Shown here one piece after another: positions 1 to 8,478 of a stretch of DNA of 64,000 nucleotides. How positions within the stretch are numbered: position 1 is the first letter of the stretch; each line of letters starts with the position of its first letter. Under the pieces are notes generated by a model. It did not search any database. It was not told where the DNA came from and saw nothing but the letters and a program-made list of their open reading frames with translations. A program made the position numbers and the translations under genes. This DNA is from Alcaligenes parafaecalis (lineage in GTDB: Bacteria; Pseudomonadota; Gammaproteobacteria; Burkholderiales; Burkholderiaceae_B), in NCBI RefSeq assembly GCF_026344135.1, contig NZ_JAPKNA010000005.1, positions 186,001 to 250,000 on the forward strand, written 5' to 3'.

Positions 1-257
1 ACACTCTCTAGAAACAGGTCCCCTAAAACGGACACCTAAGCTTGGCTAAAACGCGGCTTGCGCTGCGCCCTTAGCCCGATCAGGGCTGCGGGAAAGACTG
101 CATCATAAACCCAGAAATGCGCACAAATCCGTTTAGACCCACAGATTTGTACGGGAAAACCACAGGCCCAATGATTTGCCTGACGGCCAGTCTGTGCTGT
201 AATCCCCTCTGCCGCGTCGCGCCGGTCTTTTTTATTTTCAATACGATACCGCTTTCC
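1..257. other. Non-coding leader before the ABC ATPase gene
   Basis: I see no gene here. Short open frames exist on both strands but have no recognisable family or ribosome-binding site. It probably holds the promoter and leader of the ATPase gene, or the intergenic gap to an upstream transporter gene. I cannot assign a specific site. Confidence 0.4.
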
Positions 258-1040
258 ATGCCCAACCTGCTCATCGAGAATATTCACAAACGCTATGGCT
301 CCCTGGAGGTCCTCAAGGGAGTCTCTCTCAGCGCGGAGCCCGGTGACGTCATCAGCCTGATCGGTTCCAGCGGTTCGGGTAAAAGTACTTTCCTGCGTTG
401 TATCAACTTTCTGGAAACGCCCAATTCCGGCCGTATCGTGATCAAGGGCGAGGAACTGAAAACCCGCCTGGACCCGAAAACCGACGAGCTGGTTGCGGTG
501 GACAAACAACAACTCAAGCGTTTGCGTACCAGTTTGGCCATGGTGTTTCAGCACTTCAACTTGTGGTCCCACATGACGGTGCTGGAAAACATTACCGCCA
601 CCCCCATTCATGTACAGGGCATGGACAAGGCTCAGGCCATTGCCAAGGCGGAGCTGTATCTGGACAAGGTAGGTCTGTCGCGCGATCTGGCCAAACAATA
701 TCCTGCGTTCTTGTCGGGCGGCCAGCAGCAACGTGTGGCCATTGCCCGTGCGCTGGCTCTGGAACCCGAAGTCATGCTGTTTGACGAACCTACGTCTGCT
801 CTGGACCCTGAGCGCGTGGGCGAAGTTTTGCGTGTTATGCAGAATTTGGCCGAAGAAGGGCGCACGATGGTGGTGGTTACGCACGAAATGAGCTTTGCAC
901 GGAACGTATCCAGCAAGGTGGTGTATCTGCACGAAGGCCAGATCGAGGAAGAAGGCCCGCCAGAAGAAGTGCTGGTATCGCCACGCAGCCCTCGTTTGGC
1001 GCAATTTCTGGCAGCGGGTGGTTCTTCAAACAAGGGCTAA
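258..1040 (+). CDS. Polar amino-acid ABC transporter ATP-binding protein (HisP/GlnQ family)
   Basis: This is the cytoplasmic ATPase subunit that would power import of a polar or basic amino acid. The 260-residue product has Walker A GSSGSGKST at residues 36-44, a Q-loop in MVFQHFNLW, the signature LSGGQQQR, Walker B VMLFDEP and the switch histidine in VVTHEM. FQHFNLWSHMTVLENI is typical of the His/Arg/Gln subgroup. I chose the ATG at 258 because the family's N-terminus (MPNLLIENIHKRYG) starts there; the frame stays open further upstream but codes nothing family-like. No permease or binding-protein gene follows, so its partners would lie upstream of the window or elsewhere. The family is secure; the substrate is not. 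Confidence 0.9.
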   Translation: MPNLLIENIHKRYGSLEVLKGVSLSAEPGDVISLIGSSGSGKSTFLRCINFLETPNSGRIVIKGEELKTRLDPKTDELVAVDKQQLKRLRTSLAMVFQHFNLWSHMTVLENITATPIHVQGMDKAQAIAKAELYLDKVGLSRDLAKQYPAFLSGGQQQRVAIARALALEPEVMLFDEPTSALDPERVGEVLRVMQNLAEEGRTMVVVTHEMSFARNVSSKVVYLHEGQIEEEGPPEEVLVSPRSPRLAQFLAAGGSSNKG

Positions 1041-1091
1041 GCCCCTTTACCTGCGCCTGTTACGTACGGGACGCAGAGCAGGCATAAAGCA

Positions 1092-1117
1092 AACGGCGCC
1101 TTTCGGCGCCGTTTTCA
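1092..1117 (+). terminator. Rho-independent terminator after the ABC ATPase
   Basis: AACGGCGCC (1092-1100) and GGCGCCGTT (1105-1113) form a perfect 9-bp stem with a 4-nt loop, followed by TTTC. It lies 52 bp after the ATPase stop codon and before the end of the convergent flavin-reductase gene, so it may serve both strands. Confidence 0.75.
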
Positions 1118-1194
1118 TGTCCAGCCAATTCGTAGTCACTTCAAAGCAACTCACAGGGGCCTCCAATCACCGCCCCCAAACTGCAGCCCTGCTA

Positions 1195-1812
1195 TCAGGA
1201 CTTGGGACGTGGCATATCAAACAAGGCCAGGTCCGTAATTTCAAAGTAATCGCCTGGGCCACCGCCACGCAAAATAGGACGTGGAATCGCGGTGCGGTAA
1301 ATGCCGTCCACGATGCTGTTAGGCGACACATGCACACCCACCACTTCGCCCAGCACCATCCAAGTGTTCAAATCTTTGCCTTCCGAGTCTTTCAACTGGA
1401 AGTGAGTCGTCACCTTGCACTCCAACGAGGCATGGCTCTCGCCCACGCGGGGGGCATCAATCAGGCGGGAATCCACGGGCGTCAGACCGGCGACTTCAAA
1501 TTCGCGCACATCCTGTTCCAGGCTGGTCATGTTCATGGGCTCGGCCAGATCACGCGAGGCCAGATTCCAGGTAAACACGCCGGTTTCAATCGCGTTGCGC
1601 ACGCTGTCTTTGTAGCCCACGCTAGAGAAAGCGATAACGGGCGGGCGGTAGTTGAACACGTTGCAGAAGCTGTACGGGGCCAGGTTCAGCACGCCTTCCG
1701 TGCTTTTGGTGCCGATCCAGCCAATTACACGAGGGCCCACAATCGAGCTGATCGGGTCGTGGCGCAATCCATGGCCTTGTGTGGGCTCGTAAAAATGAAA
1801 GTCTTTCTGCAC
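1195..1812 (-). CDS. Flavin reductase-like (DIM6/NTAB) family protein beside the indole oxygenase operon
   Basis: The 205-residue product belongs to the flavin-reductase-like FMN-binding split-barrel family: residues in SSIVGPRVIGWIGT, NLAPYSFCNVFNYRPP and the later VVGVHVSP strand are family hallmarks. I place the start at GTG 1812 because AGAGAGA sits just upstream and homologues begin at this region. It may supply reduced flavin. It could instead be a cofactor-independent oxygenase analogous to IifA of the Acinetobacter indole (iif) operon, where a small protein converts the oxidised indole to anthranilate; I have not verified that IifA is of this family. It diverges from the AraC gene, and a candidate AraC operator lies about 100 bp upstream of its start, so it probably belongs to the indole regulon. 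Confidence 0.8.
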   Translation of the reverse strand: MQKDFHFYEPTQGHGLRHDPISSIVGPRVIGWIGTKSTEGVLNLAPYSFCNVFNYRPPVIAFSSVGYKDSVRNAIETGVFTWNLASRDLAEPMNMTSLEQDVREFEVAGLTPVDSRLIDAPRVGESHASLECKVTTHFQLKDSEGKDLNTWMVLGEVVGVHVSPNSIVDGIYRTAIPRPILRGGGPGDYFEITDLALFDMPRPKS

Positions 1813-1909
1813 GGTTCTCTCTGTTATTAAACACAACAAACTAAACAGGACTGCGGGAAATCCCGGTGGCCCACTGATATACTTTACAACTAAAATAAAG
1901 CCGCTGCAA

Positions 1910-1933
1910 ACCGTTGAAACTCAAGGTTTTACG
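1910..1933 (+). promoter_or_regulatory. Candidate AraC operator, copy 1 (shared with the indole oxygenase operon)
   Basis: The core ACCGTTGAAAC is followed by CA at positions 13-14, GTTT at 17-20 and ACG at 22-24. The same 24-nt pattern, 20 of 24 bases identical, occurs on the minus strand at 8399-8376 upstream of the oxygenase operon. Here it lies between the divergent flavin-reductase gene and the AraC gene, 41 nt before the AraC start. I infer it is the AraC binding site. Confidence 0.5.
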
Positions 1934-1973
1934 TACCCTTCCTGCCTTTCAGAACCATCTAGGCACATGAAAC

Positions 1974-2951
1974 ATGGAAAATAAGCCCGATCACTGGGCA
2001 CGTGTAGCTTCTGCTGACCTGGAACACGTGCGCAAATCTGTCAGCGATATGTTCAAGTCGCACCAGCTCAAGCAGCTCCGTGCCGACCAGACCCTGCAAA
2101 CCCGCCTGCGACACGCCGAGTTTGGTCAGGTCGCTTTAAGCCGCCTGGGCTATGGCGCCGACGTACACATTCAGCCTGATCACCTGGCCGGTTTTTACCT
2201 GGTTCAGATGCCCCAATACGGCACCGCCAAAATTCGCTGCGGTGGCCAAACTGTGGACTCCACCCCTTACGCCGCCACCATTCTGAATCCCAATGAAGAC
2301 GTGGATATGGTCTGGCATGCCAATAATGAGCAATTAATGCTCAAGATAGACCGCAACCTGGTGGAACAGGCTGCACGAGGTCTAGGTCTGGACGTAGGCC
2401 CGCAAGGCTTGCTATTTCCGGTACGCCTGGAGGCGCATACCCAGCCCTCCTGGCAAATCATGCTGCGCTATGTGCTGGACTGTGCGCGCAATTACGAAGA
2501 TATCTTGCGCTCGCCCCTGATTATCAATCAGCTAGAGCAGTTAGCTGTGACCACCTTGTTAGGCCTGCATCCACCAGCGCAAATCCAGGCGATCAACCCG
2601 ACACGCGTCTTGCCGCGTCATCTGAAAAAAGTTGCCAGCCATTTGCATGAGCAGGCGCATTTGCCCGTTACGGTCGCCGAACTGAGCACAATTGCTGGCG
2701 TCAGTTCACGCACCTTGCAGCAGGCTTTTCGAGAGCACTACGGGGTCAGCCCCATGCAGTATCTGCGCCAAGTCAGGCTGGACCGGCTACGCCACGAACT
2801 GATTCACTCCAACGAGCCCCATCTGACACTGGCCGACCTGGCCATACGCTGGGGCTTTGCGCACCAAGGCCGTTTCAGCGCCGAATACCGCAGCCGTTTT
2901 GGCGAAACGCCTAGCGAGACCCTGCAACGAGTGCGCGGCGGCCAGCACTGA
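1974..2951 (+). CDS. AraC/XylS-family transcriptional activator of the indole/aromatic operon
   Basis: The 325-residue protein has an N-terminal cupin-like sensor region of the AraC-binding-2 type (roughly residues 40-200) and a C-terminal AraC double helix-turn-helix (roughly 215-320; GVSSRTLQQAFREHYGVSP and WGFAHQGRFSAEYRSRFGE are classic). This layout is that of activators such as XylS, AndR and the IifR-type regulators. It converges with the monooxygenase operon, whose last stop codon is only 23 bp away, and diverges from the flavin-reductase gene. The repeated 24-nt motif upstream of both units suggests it activates both and may regulate itself. The inducer (indole, oxindole or anthranilate) cannot be read from sequence. 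Confidence 0.88.
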   Translation: MENKPDHWARVASADLEHVRKSVSDMFKSHQLKQLRADQTLQTRLRHAEFGQVALSRLGYGADVHIQPDHLAGFYLVQMPQYGTAKIRCGGQTVDSTPYAATILNPNEDVDMVWHANNEQLMLKIDRNLVEQAARGLGLDVGPQGLLFPVRLEAHTQPSWQIMLRYVLDCARNYEDILRSPLIINQLEQLAVTTLLGLHPPAQIQAINPTRVLPRHLKKVASHLHEQAHLPVTVAELSTIAGVSSRTLQQAFREHYGVSPMQYLRQVRLDRLRHELIHSNEPHLTLADLAIRWGFAHQGRFSAEYRSRFGETPSETLQRVRGGQH

Positions 2952-2973
2952 GCTGACCGCCTCACCCGTCCTC

Positions 2974-4566
2974 TCACCCCTTCAAAATACGCTGGGCTGC
3001 CAGATAGCCGGATTGACCACCCAGGCCTGGGCCCGGATGCACCGATGCGCCAATTTGATGCAGATTGCGCCAGGGCGTCGTGCCGCTGCGCGCGTTCTTG
3101 TGCCCTGCAAAAGGACGCATGAAAAAGAACTGATCCGGCGAGCACACCCCGCTATACGGATCGCCCCCGACCAGATTCATGTTCAAGGCTTCCAGATCGG
3201 CGGGGCTGACACTGCGACGCCCGATGATCTTGGCGGCCAGACCCGGCATGACGGTTTCCAGACGGGCCTGCACGCGGTCGGCCATCGCCTCGCGCACCGC
3301 TTCGTTCCAGCGACCATCGGCGGGCACGGGAATCTCGCCCGCCTCATCGCCTTTGATATGACGCGGCAGCTCCTGCATCTGCACCCATAAAATCCAGTGT
3401 CCTTCCGGTGCGCGAGTCACATCCACCGCCACCGGCTGGCCTACGGCCAAAGTCGGTTTGGCGGGCAGATAACCATTACTGGCCGTCACCACCGAGGAAC
3501 ATACCTGCTCCATGCTTTCCGTGACGTGCACCATCGGTACGTGGCGCAGCTCCGGGTCCACCCAGTCGGGCGGGGAATTCAGGGCAAAGTGAATCTGCAT
3601 GCCGCCCCGGCCATAGTGATAATCCTGGGCAGACTTCAATAATTCAGGCTCTACTTCTGGCAGCAAATCGCCATACAACTGACCGGGCGTCACATTACAC
3701 ACTACGGCACGACGGGCCAGATACCGCTGCGTACCCACACACACGCCAGTAGCTTTATTACCTTCCACCAGCACGCGGTCCACATGAGAGTTAGTCAGTA
3801 CGGCGCCGCCTGCTTCTTCAATAATGCGGGTAAATGCTTTCACAATCTGGTAACTGCCGCCTTTGACCACCGGCATGCCACCGCTGACGACGGCGCTGAA
3901 GGTCAGCTTGCCGATCAAGGCGGAGCTGGCTTCATCAGGCCCCAGGCCGCTATGCAGTACCCAGGGAGCGATCATGGCCCGAGCCAGATCGCTGCGCAGT
4001 TCACGCATGGCCCAGCGTCGGAAGCTTTCCAGCGCTTGCGAGCCAAAGGACATCAGACCATCCAGCCCGCGTTCCCGCCAGGCACCAAAAGCCAGCTTGG
4101 CCATAGGCCAGCGATAGGGCTCACCACCCAGCAGCCCAAACACCAGACCGGCATCCGGGCCAAACATGCGGGCAGCCATGGCCCCCAAGGCATCGCCTTC
4201 ACCGGGCATCAAGTCATTGAAACGACGTACCGTGTCGCCCATATCCTGGCGCAGGGCCAGCGACGGGCCACCGGGAATGGCCAGACCCGTGCTGTACTCG
4301 CCTTTGGCAAATTCCAGCCCCGCTTTAGCCAGAGGCTCGGCCAGAGCAGCGTAAGACGCGCCCCCCATGAACAAGGGATACCAACTGGACAAAACATCGT
4401 GCGTGAAACCGGGGAACAGCTCCTGCGTACGGATACAGCCCCCGGCCACGGCGTTGCGCTCCAGCACCGTTACCGACAAACCACGCTGTGCCAGCAAGGC
4501 CGCGCAAGTCAGGGAGTTCATCCCACTGCCGACAATCACCACATCAGCGCTGTGCGCGTCGCTCAT
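2974..4566 (-). CDS. FAD-dependent NAD(P)/FAD oxidoreductase, phytoene-desaturase-like
   Basis: This 530-residue flavoprotein has an N-terminal dinucleotide-binding fold (VVIVGSGMNSLTCAALLAQRG, with an acidic E at the end of strand 2 in VLERN) and the GGCIRTQE region typical of phytoene desaturase/CrtI-like and amine-oxidase-like proteins. The C-terminus (GASVHPGPGLGGQSGYLAAQRIL) is the second FAD-binding motif. It is the last gene of the indole/styrene-monooxygenase operon, one base after the flavin reductase. A desaturation or dehydrogenation of an oxidised indole intermediate (indoxyl or dioxindole to isatin) would fit, but its substrate is unknown. The family is clear; the role is inferred from context only. 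Confidence 0.8.
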   Translation of the reverse strand: MSDAHSADVVIVGSGMNSLTCAALLAQRGLSVTVLERNAVAGGCIRTQELFPGFTHDVLSSWYPLFMGGASYAALAEPLAKAGLEFAKGEYSTGLAIPGGPSLALRQDMGDTVRRFNDLMPGEGDALGAMAARMFGPDAGLVFGLLGGEPYRWPMAKLAFGAWRERGLDGLMSFGSQALESFRRWAMRELRSDLARAMIAPWVLHSGLGPDEASSALIGKLTFSAVVSGGMPVVKGGSYQIVKAFTRIIEEAGGAVLTNSHVDRVLVEGNKATGVCVGTQRYLARRAVVCNVTPGQLYGDLLPEVEPELLKSAQDYHYGRGGMQIHFALNSPPDWVDPELRHVPMVHVTESMEQVCSSVVTASNGYLPAKPTLAVGQPVAVDVTRAPEGHWILWVQMQELPRHIKGDEAGEIPVPADGRWNEAVREAMADRVQARLETVMPGLAAKIIGRRSVSPADLEALNMNLVGGDPYSGVCSPDQFFFMRPFAGHKNARSGTTPWRNLHQIGASVHPGPGLGGQSGYLAAQRILKG

Positions 4567-4567
4567 T

Positions 4568-5179
4568 TCAACGATCTCCGCTAGGCGTAGTCAGGTTGGC
4601 AAAACGGCCACGGTGAAACACCGCAGGCTCGTGCTCAGTCAAGGTGGTGTGGCGCACTACACGACCAATAAACAGGGTGTGGTCACCACCTTCGTGCTGA
4701 CGGTAGTTCTCGCACACAAAGGTCGCCACGCAATCGTCCAGCAGCGGCACACCTTCTTCACCATCCACATGCGAGACCAGCGCAAACTTGTCTTTCACCT
4801 GCGAGCTGGCAAACCCCATAGCGACCGGAACCTGTTCCTGACTGATCACGTTGATGGCAAAGTGGCTGCAGTTCTGGAAAATATCCAGGCTGGGCGAATG
4901 ATTCACCAGACTCCACATCACCAGAGGCGGGTCCAGCGACAGGGATGTAAAGGAGTTGATGGTCAGACCCACCGCCCGACCATCGGGGCAACGAGTCGTG
5001 ACAATGGCCACACCCGTTGGAAAATGGCCCAGTGCCTGGCGAAACGCACGGCTATCGACCACATTCAGATTGGACGGTGTGGGTTTGGCGTCAGCGGCTG
5101 CCAACGCTTGGGCAGACACGGCCTGCCGCTGGGCAGCGGTTTGGGACGGGGAGTCTTGCAGCGTTGCGGTGGGGGTCAT
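4568..5179 (-). CDS. NADH:FAD reductase component of the two-component monooxygenase (StyB-like)
   Basis: The 203-residue protein is a short-chain flavin reductase (HpaC/StyB type): FRQALGHFPTGVAIVTT at residues 45-61, the SLSLDPPLVMWSL region, and GGDHTLFIGRV as the conserved GDH motif. It would supply diffusible FADH2 to the adjacent StyA-like oxygenase, whose gene lies 25 bp upstream in the same operon. About 40 extra N-terminal residues, rich in Ala and Gln, precede the conserved core; a later start is possible but no better ATG is obvious. Confidence 0.88.
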   Translation of the reverse strand: MTPTATLQDSPSQTAAQRQAVSAQALAAADAKPTPSNLNVVDSRAFRQALGHFPTGVAIVTTRCPDGRAVGLTINSFTSLSLDPPLVMWSLVNHSPSLDIFQNCSHFAINVISQEQVPVAMGFASSQVKDKFALVSHVDGEEGVPLLDDCVATFVCENYRQHEGGDHTLFIGRVVRHTTLTEHEPAVFHRGRFANLTTPSGDR

Positions 5180-5204
5180 GATACGTCTCCTTGAATACTA
5201 TCTA

Positions 5205-6449
5205 TCAGGCAGCCACAGATTGGCTGCGTGTCTTCTCGATCAATGCCTGGGCAGCGCTCAGATCTTCCCAGGCCGGGAACAGAACCGGTGGGTGATTGAA
5301 GCTGTTGGCCAGGAAGTGAGCCAGGGCGGGCGATTGCTGAGCCGAGGTCAACAAAGCGAACGAGGAATCGGTTGGCGGTTTCAACATGGAGTTGGTCCAG
5401 CGCACCACCAGGTTGGCGTAATCCCAGTAACGCTCAAAGGTGTCCTGCATCCAGTTGCGGTCAAACGCGCCGTCACCACGCTGCAAAATGCTGTCCAGAT
5501 ACACCTGGGCGGCTTTGGCGGCATTGTTGGAACCTTGGCCGGTAATGGGATCGTTCACCACGACAGCATCACCCAGACCCAGTACCATGCGGCCCGACGG
5601 CAGTGTCAGCACCGGTTTGCGCACCGTGGGAGGGAATGCGCCGGACAGGTAACCCTGGGCGTCAGTCAGTTCCACATTGCGGGCACGGTCGCCTTCCCAA
5701 GGCAGGAACTCGCGCAGGAAGGATACGCTTTGCTCCAGGTGAGCTTCAGGCGTCTTGGCATCGCGGAAGCGGTCCAGTGGGCCACCGGGAACACCTTCAA
5801 ACACCATGATGTCGCAAGGGCCGGACAGGGTCAGCGAAGGGAACACAAAGTATTCGCCCACACCGGGGATGAAGTTAAAGGACACACGCGAGTATTCGGG
5901 CGTAGGCTCCAGACCGTGCACATAGGTCAGGGCCAAAGCACGCTGAGGTTTGTCGAACATGGAACGCTGATCGTCGCGCTCGAACAGTTTGACCACTTCG
6001 CCTTTACCGGCAGCCAGCATGGTCAGATCGTATTCCTGGGTGATGCGCTCCAGTTCGGCCACGCCCACGTCTTCCATGATCAGCTTGCCGCCGCGCTGCT
6101 CGAACAACTCCAGCCAGTAAGGCATTTTCACGCGCTGGTCGGTGGCTTGGGCTTCGCGGTCCAGGCGACCGCTCCAATCTACGGCCTTGGTGTCAGGCTG
6201 ATCGGGATTGGGCAGGGCAAAGCCAATACCTTGTACGGGTGGGCACTCGTCGTCCCAGAAGTTCAGACCCAGGCGACGCTCTACGTCCAGCGCCTCGGCA
6301 AACATGCACTGGCTGGACATCACGCGGCCGCCACGAACATCGTCAGGGCTGCGGTTGGTGAAAACGGCTACTTCGTAGCCCTGGGCCAAAAGGCCGAATG
6401 CAACGGGCATGCCAGCTTGGCCAGCGCCCACAATAGCAACTTTACGCAT
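5205..6449 (-). CDS. Styrene/indole monooxygenase oxygenase component (StyA-like)
   Basis: The 414-residue protein is a group E flavoprotein monooxygenase: it begins with the FAD-binding motif GAGQAG (residues 8-13), lacks a second NAD(P)H-binding motif, and has GLGDAVVVNDPITGQGSNNA as the FAD ribityl-contact region. Length and motifs match styrene monooxygenase StyA and its indole oxygenase relatives (IifC/IndA). With FADH2 from the reductase next door it would epoxidise the vinyl side chain of styrene or the 2,3-bond of indole. There are no styrene-oxide isomerase or phenylacetaldehyde dehydrogenase genes, while an SDR and isatin/anthranilate-type genes are in the window, so indole is the more likely substrate. 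Indigo formation from indole would be a simple expected phenotype. Confidence 0.88.
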   Translation of the reverse strand: MRKVAIVGAGQAGMPVAFGLLAQGYEVAVFTNRSPDDVRGGRVMSSQCMFAEALDVERRLGLNFWDDECPPVQGIGFALPNPDQPDTKAVDWSGRLDREAQATDQRVKMPYWLELFEQRGGKLIMEDVGVAELERITQEYDLTMLAAGKGEVVKLFERDDQRSMFDKPQRALALTYVHGLEPTPEYSRVSFNFIPGVGEYFVFPSLTLSGPCDIMVFEGVPGGPLDRFRDAKTPEAHLEQSVSFLREFLPWEGDRARNVELTDAQGYLSGAFPPTVRKPVLTLPSGRMVLGLGDAVVVNDPITGQGSNNAAKAAQVYLDSILQRGDGAFDRNWMQDTFERYWDYANLVVRWTNSMLKPPTDSSFALLTSAQQSPALAHFLANSFNHPPVLFPAWEDLSAAQALIEKTRSQSVAA

Positions 6450-6506
6450 GATTTTTTTCCTTCTGAGGGAGCTAAGGACGCCACCCCGGCGGCGTCCCGG
6501 TTTTTC

Positions 6507-7289
6507 TTATTCAGCCAATTTGGGGATGGCTGGGACACCTTGCTCAGGTCCCATGGCCGAGTAGCCACCATCCACGGCATAGTCGGCACCAGTCACAAAG
6601 CTGGCGGCATCCGAGAGCAGGAAGGACACGACTTCGCCTACTTCCTGCGGGTCGCCCACGCGGCCCAGCATGTGAAATGCCGAGGCCACGCGGTCGGTTT
6701 TGGCACGGTCGCCGCCTGTCAGCTCGTCCATCACCCGCGACCAGATCCAGCCGGGCGAGACCGAGTTCACGCGGATACCGTCCGGAGCGAAGTCCAGAGC
6801 CATGCTGCGCGTCAGTTGCAACAGAGCGGCCTTGGAGACCGGGTACAACCAGCGCCCGGTTTGTGCGATCGACGATGAAATGGACGTGAAGTTGACGATG
6901 GAGCCACCACGCGGCAGCAAGGGACGTACGGCCTTGGCCGCCTGCACCGCACTGACCAGATTGATGTCCAAAGCCTTGAGCCAGTCTTCGCGGCTGGAAA
7001 CCATGCCTTCATCCAGATAGGAACAGGCCAGGTTGACCAGGCCATCCACACGACCAAAATGCGCCTTGACCTGCTCAATAGCGGAATTCAGGCTTTGATC
7101 GCTGGTGATGTCCACTTCCCAGAATTTGGCTTTGGCGGCATCGCTGCCCACGGCTTTCTGACCACCGGCGGCATCAATATCGAACACCGCCACACGTGCG
7201 CCGTAGCCCATCAATACCTCGACCACACCCGCACCAACACGCGTTGCACCACCGGTGACGATGACTACCTTGTCTTTCAGTCCCTTCAT
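6507..7289 (-). CDS. Short-chain dehydrogenase, likely indole-dihydrodiol-type dehydrogenase
   Basis: This is a 260-residue classical SDR: NAD(P)-binding VTGGATRVGAGV near residue 12, D at the end of strand 2 (VAVFDID, suggesting NAD), the NLACSY variant of the NAG motif, catalytic Ser in SISSSIAQTG, and YPVSK for the Tyr-Lys pair. It lies between the outer-membrane protein gene (22 bp) and the StyA-like gene (57 bp), all on the minus strand. In the iif indole pathway an SDR (IifB) oxidises indole-2,3-dihydrodiol to 3-hydroxyindolin-2-one, and this gene has the equivalent place. The exact substrate is inferred. Confidence 0.85.
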   Translation of the reverse strand: MKGLKDKVVIVTGGATRVGAGVVEVLMGYGARVAVFDIDAAGGQKAVGSDAAKAKFWEVDITSDQSLNSAIEQVKAHFGRVDGLVNLACSYLDEGMVSSREDWLKALDINLVSAVQAAKAVRPLLPRGGSIVNFTSISSSIAQTGRWLYPVSKAALLQLTRSMALDFAPDGIRVNSVSPGWIWSRVMDELTGGDRAKTDRVASAFHMLGRVGDPQEVGEVVSFLLSDAASFVTGADYAVDGGYSAMGPEQGVPAIPKLAE

Positions 7290-7311
7290 GTCGCTCTCCT
7301 GCCGCGGGCCC

Positions 7312-8208
7312 TTAGAAAGGCACCGCTACTTTTACAAAAAATTGTTTTCCTTCAGGACGGCCACGTACACCCAGATCCTGTTGGTACTTGGCCGTAATCA
7401 GCAAACCTTTATCGTTGGCGTAACGCAGGCTGGGACCAATGGCGAAGGCACGAGCCTTGCTGTCACCGGCCATCGGGCCGCGATCGCTTTCAATCTGTTG
7501 ATAGGCATAACCGCCCACACCCAGCACCAGGCCATTACCAAAGCCCCAACCCACGGCGTAATCCGCGTGAATGGCTTTACCCGTACGGGTTTCGGTATCG
7601 CTGTTGCGGAAGTTGAAGTCCACCATCATCTTCAAATCCAGGTTGATGCCGCTGGGCTGCATGTAGCTGAACGCGGCAGCGGGCTGGATAGCCCAGTAAT
7701 TGCGGCCCAGGTTGGCGCTGTCAGTTACCTTGTAGCGACCTGTCGGGGCGACAAAGTCCACACCCAGCACGTAATGCATTTTTTCGCTGGGGTGAAAACC
7801 CAGAGCAGGACCAAACACCACATCACCCAGACCACTACGACGCTGGGATTGACCGGCAGCCTGAGCCTTGACGGTCAACAAAGGAGCCAGAGCGTGGAAC
7901 GCCAATTGACCACCAAAAAGCTGTTGATCCGTTACCCACACCAGACGCGGTGCCACCATGGCCACATCGACTTTGAAGTCCGGAATAGGCAGCTTGTCGC
8001 CGTTCTTGTCCCGTACAGAGTCATAGCGCATGGCACCGCCGTACATCAGCAAATGCACACCGGGTGGCGGCAGAGCGCCACTCATGAAGTTTTCCAAACC
8101 ATCGGGATAAATGGGCAGGCCATTACCTTCAATGGCATAGGCCGGACCGGCGCCCAATGCGCCCACTCCCAGTACAGCGGCTGCTATTTTTTTATTGATG
8201 TCCCCCAC
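7312..8208 (-). CDS. Outer-membrane channel of the phenol/meta-pathway (MetA) family
   Basis: The 298-residue protein starts at GTG 8208 behind a strong AAGGAGAAGG. It has a signal peptide with cleavage near PAYA-IEGNG and a C-terminus ending in aromatic Phe (FFVKVAVPF), as outer-membrane beta-barrels do. The body resembles the phenol MetA-degradation family (GLGDVVFGPALGFHP, DFVAPTGRY), which is often found with aromatic catabolic genes and probably admits hydrophobic substrates. As the first gene of the five-gene oxygenase operon it would bring indole or a related aromatic across the outer membrane. Confidence 0.82.
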   Translation of the reverse strand: MGDINKKIAAAVLGVGALGAGPAYAIEGNGLPIYPDGLENFMSGALPPPGVHLLMYGGAMRYDSVRDKNGDKLPIPDFKVDVAMVAPRLVWVTDQQLFGGQLAFHALAPLLTVKAQAAGQSQRRSGLGDVVFGPALGFHPSEKMHYVLGVDFVAPTGRYKVTDSANLGRNYWAIQPAAAFSYMQPSGINLDLKMMVDFNFRNSDTETRTGKAIHADYAVGWGFGNGLVLGVGGYAYQQIESDRGPMAGDSKARAFAIGPSLRYANDKGLLITAKYQQDLGVRGRPEGKQFFVKVAVPF

Positions 8209-8375
8209 GTCCTTCTCCTTTTGTTTTTTAGGTATGACGATGGAGCCAATGGTAGAAGTGCTGTTTGGGCCGGTATATCCACTTTGCGCAGCGCCTAGCC
8301 AATAAGCGCAAGAAGCCGCAAAAGCAGGGAAAACCCCGATTTGGTTTAGATTTAAAGGATGACGAGCAGTAAGGC

Positions 8376-8399
8376 CGTTAAACGCTGTGTTTCAACGGT
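8376..8399 (-). promoter_or_regulatory. Candidate AraC operator, copy 2, upstream of the indole oxygenase operon
   Basis: Read on the minus strand from 8399, the site starts ACCGTTGAAAC, then CA, GTTT and ACG at the same spacing as the copy at 1910-1933, with four mismatches in 24. It lies 168-191 nt upstream of the GTG of the outer-membrane protein gene. It also contains an inverted repeat CCGTT/AACGG (8375-8379, 8394-8398). The rest of 8209-8478 is probably the promoter region for both flanking divergent genes. Confidence 0.5.
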
Positions 8400-8478
8400 G
8401 AGCTGAGATAATTTCTTCACTGCCAGGCTCGGTAAATAATTAATATCACCTCAGTTTCAACATCAGACTCAACTGCCG

